Source of the DNA: Methanobacteriota archaeon
GTDB taxonomy: Archaea; Altiarchaeota; Altiarchaeia; IMC4; QMZM01
Length of the DNA stretch: 5,332 bases
Direction of reading: 5' to 3'
Assembly (NCBI GenBank): GCA_021731385.1
Contig: JAKFXM010000017.1
Location: 1 to 5,332 of the forward strand
Shown: piece by piece, positions 5,320 through 5,332 of the stretch
How positions within the stretch are numbered: position 1 is the first letter of the stretch
Layout: every line of letters begins with the position of its first letter
Position numbers and translations under genes: made by a program
The notes under the pieces: model-generated
The model's database searches: none
The model's input: only the letters and a program-made list of their open reading frames with translations
Told to the model about the DNA's origin: nothing

Positions 5320-5332
5320 ATGACAATAGTAT
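5320..5332 (+). CDS. Possible start of a new gene, four codons visible
   Basis: An ATG at 5320 opens a frame (M-T-I-V) that runs off the right edge. The only support is the promoter-like sequence before it and the good spacing. Four codons cannot identify a product. Confidence 0.25.

Overview
The window looks archaeal. The best grounds are the pairing of a UPF0175 antitoxin with a DUF3368 PIN toxin (common in archaea and also found in cyanobacteria), TATA-like boxes about 26-29 bases ahead of start codons that mostly lack Shine-Dalgarno sequences, and a VirB4/PrgI pair whose ATPase carries a restriction-nuclease-like tail. Base composition is AT-rich, most strongly on the right. I cannot name the lineage from the sequence alone.

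Bases 1-4207, all minus strand: a tight operon reading right to left. It begins with an unrecognised 258-aa protein that may hold a winged helix (4207-3431). Next comes a 298-aa PrgI/VirB3-like membrane protein with a TraC-like domain (3426-2530), then a 784-aa VirB4-family ATPase with a C-terminal PD-(D/E)XK-like domain (2533-179). After 30 bases with a TATA-like box, a further gene starts at 148 and runs off the left edge. The set looks like the membrane-anchor and motor core of a conjugation or type IV secretion-like apparatus. No relaxase, coupling protein or other channel subunit lies inside the window.

Bases 4208-4369: a divergent intergenic region. It holds a probable promoter for the operon and a 16-bp inverted repeat over the operon's start codon.

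Bases 4370-5198, plus strand: a toxin-antitoxin locus. A 62-aa UPF0175 antitoxin is followed by a DUF3368 PIN-family toxin gene. The toxin gene is interrupted by about 117 bases made of four consecutive palindromic modules of 30, 27, 30 and 30 bases. Every module is a whole number of codons, and the frame that feeds the toxin's C-terminal part is open through all four. The N-terminal part is out of register with that frame by exactly one base, at a run of five T. Removing 116 bases (4684-4799) leaves a continuous 161-aa toxin of normal size. This is the most unusual thing in the window: a codon-phased palindromic element inside a toxin gene, with one base deciding whether the gene is alive.

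Bases 5199-5332: two short hairpins, then very AT-rich sequence that looks like a promoter, with a possible new start codon at 5320.
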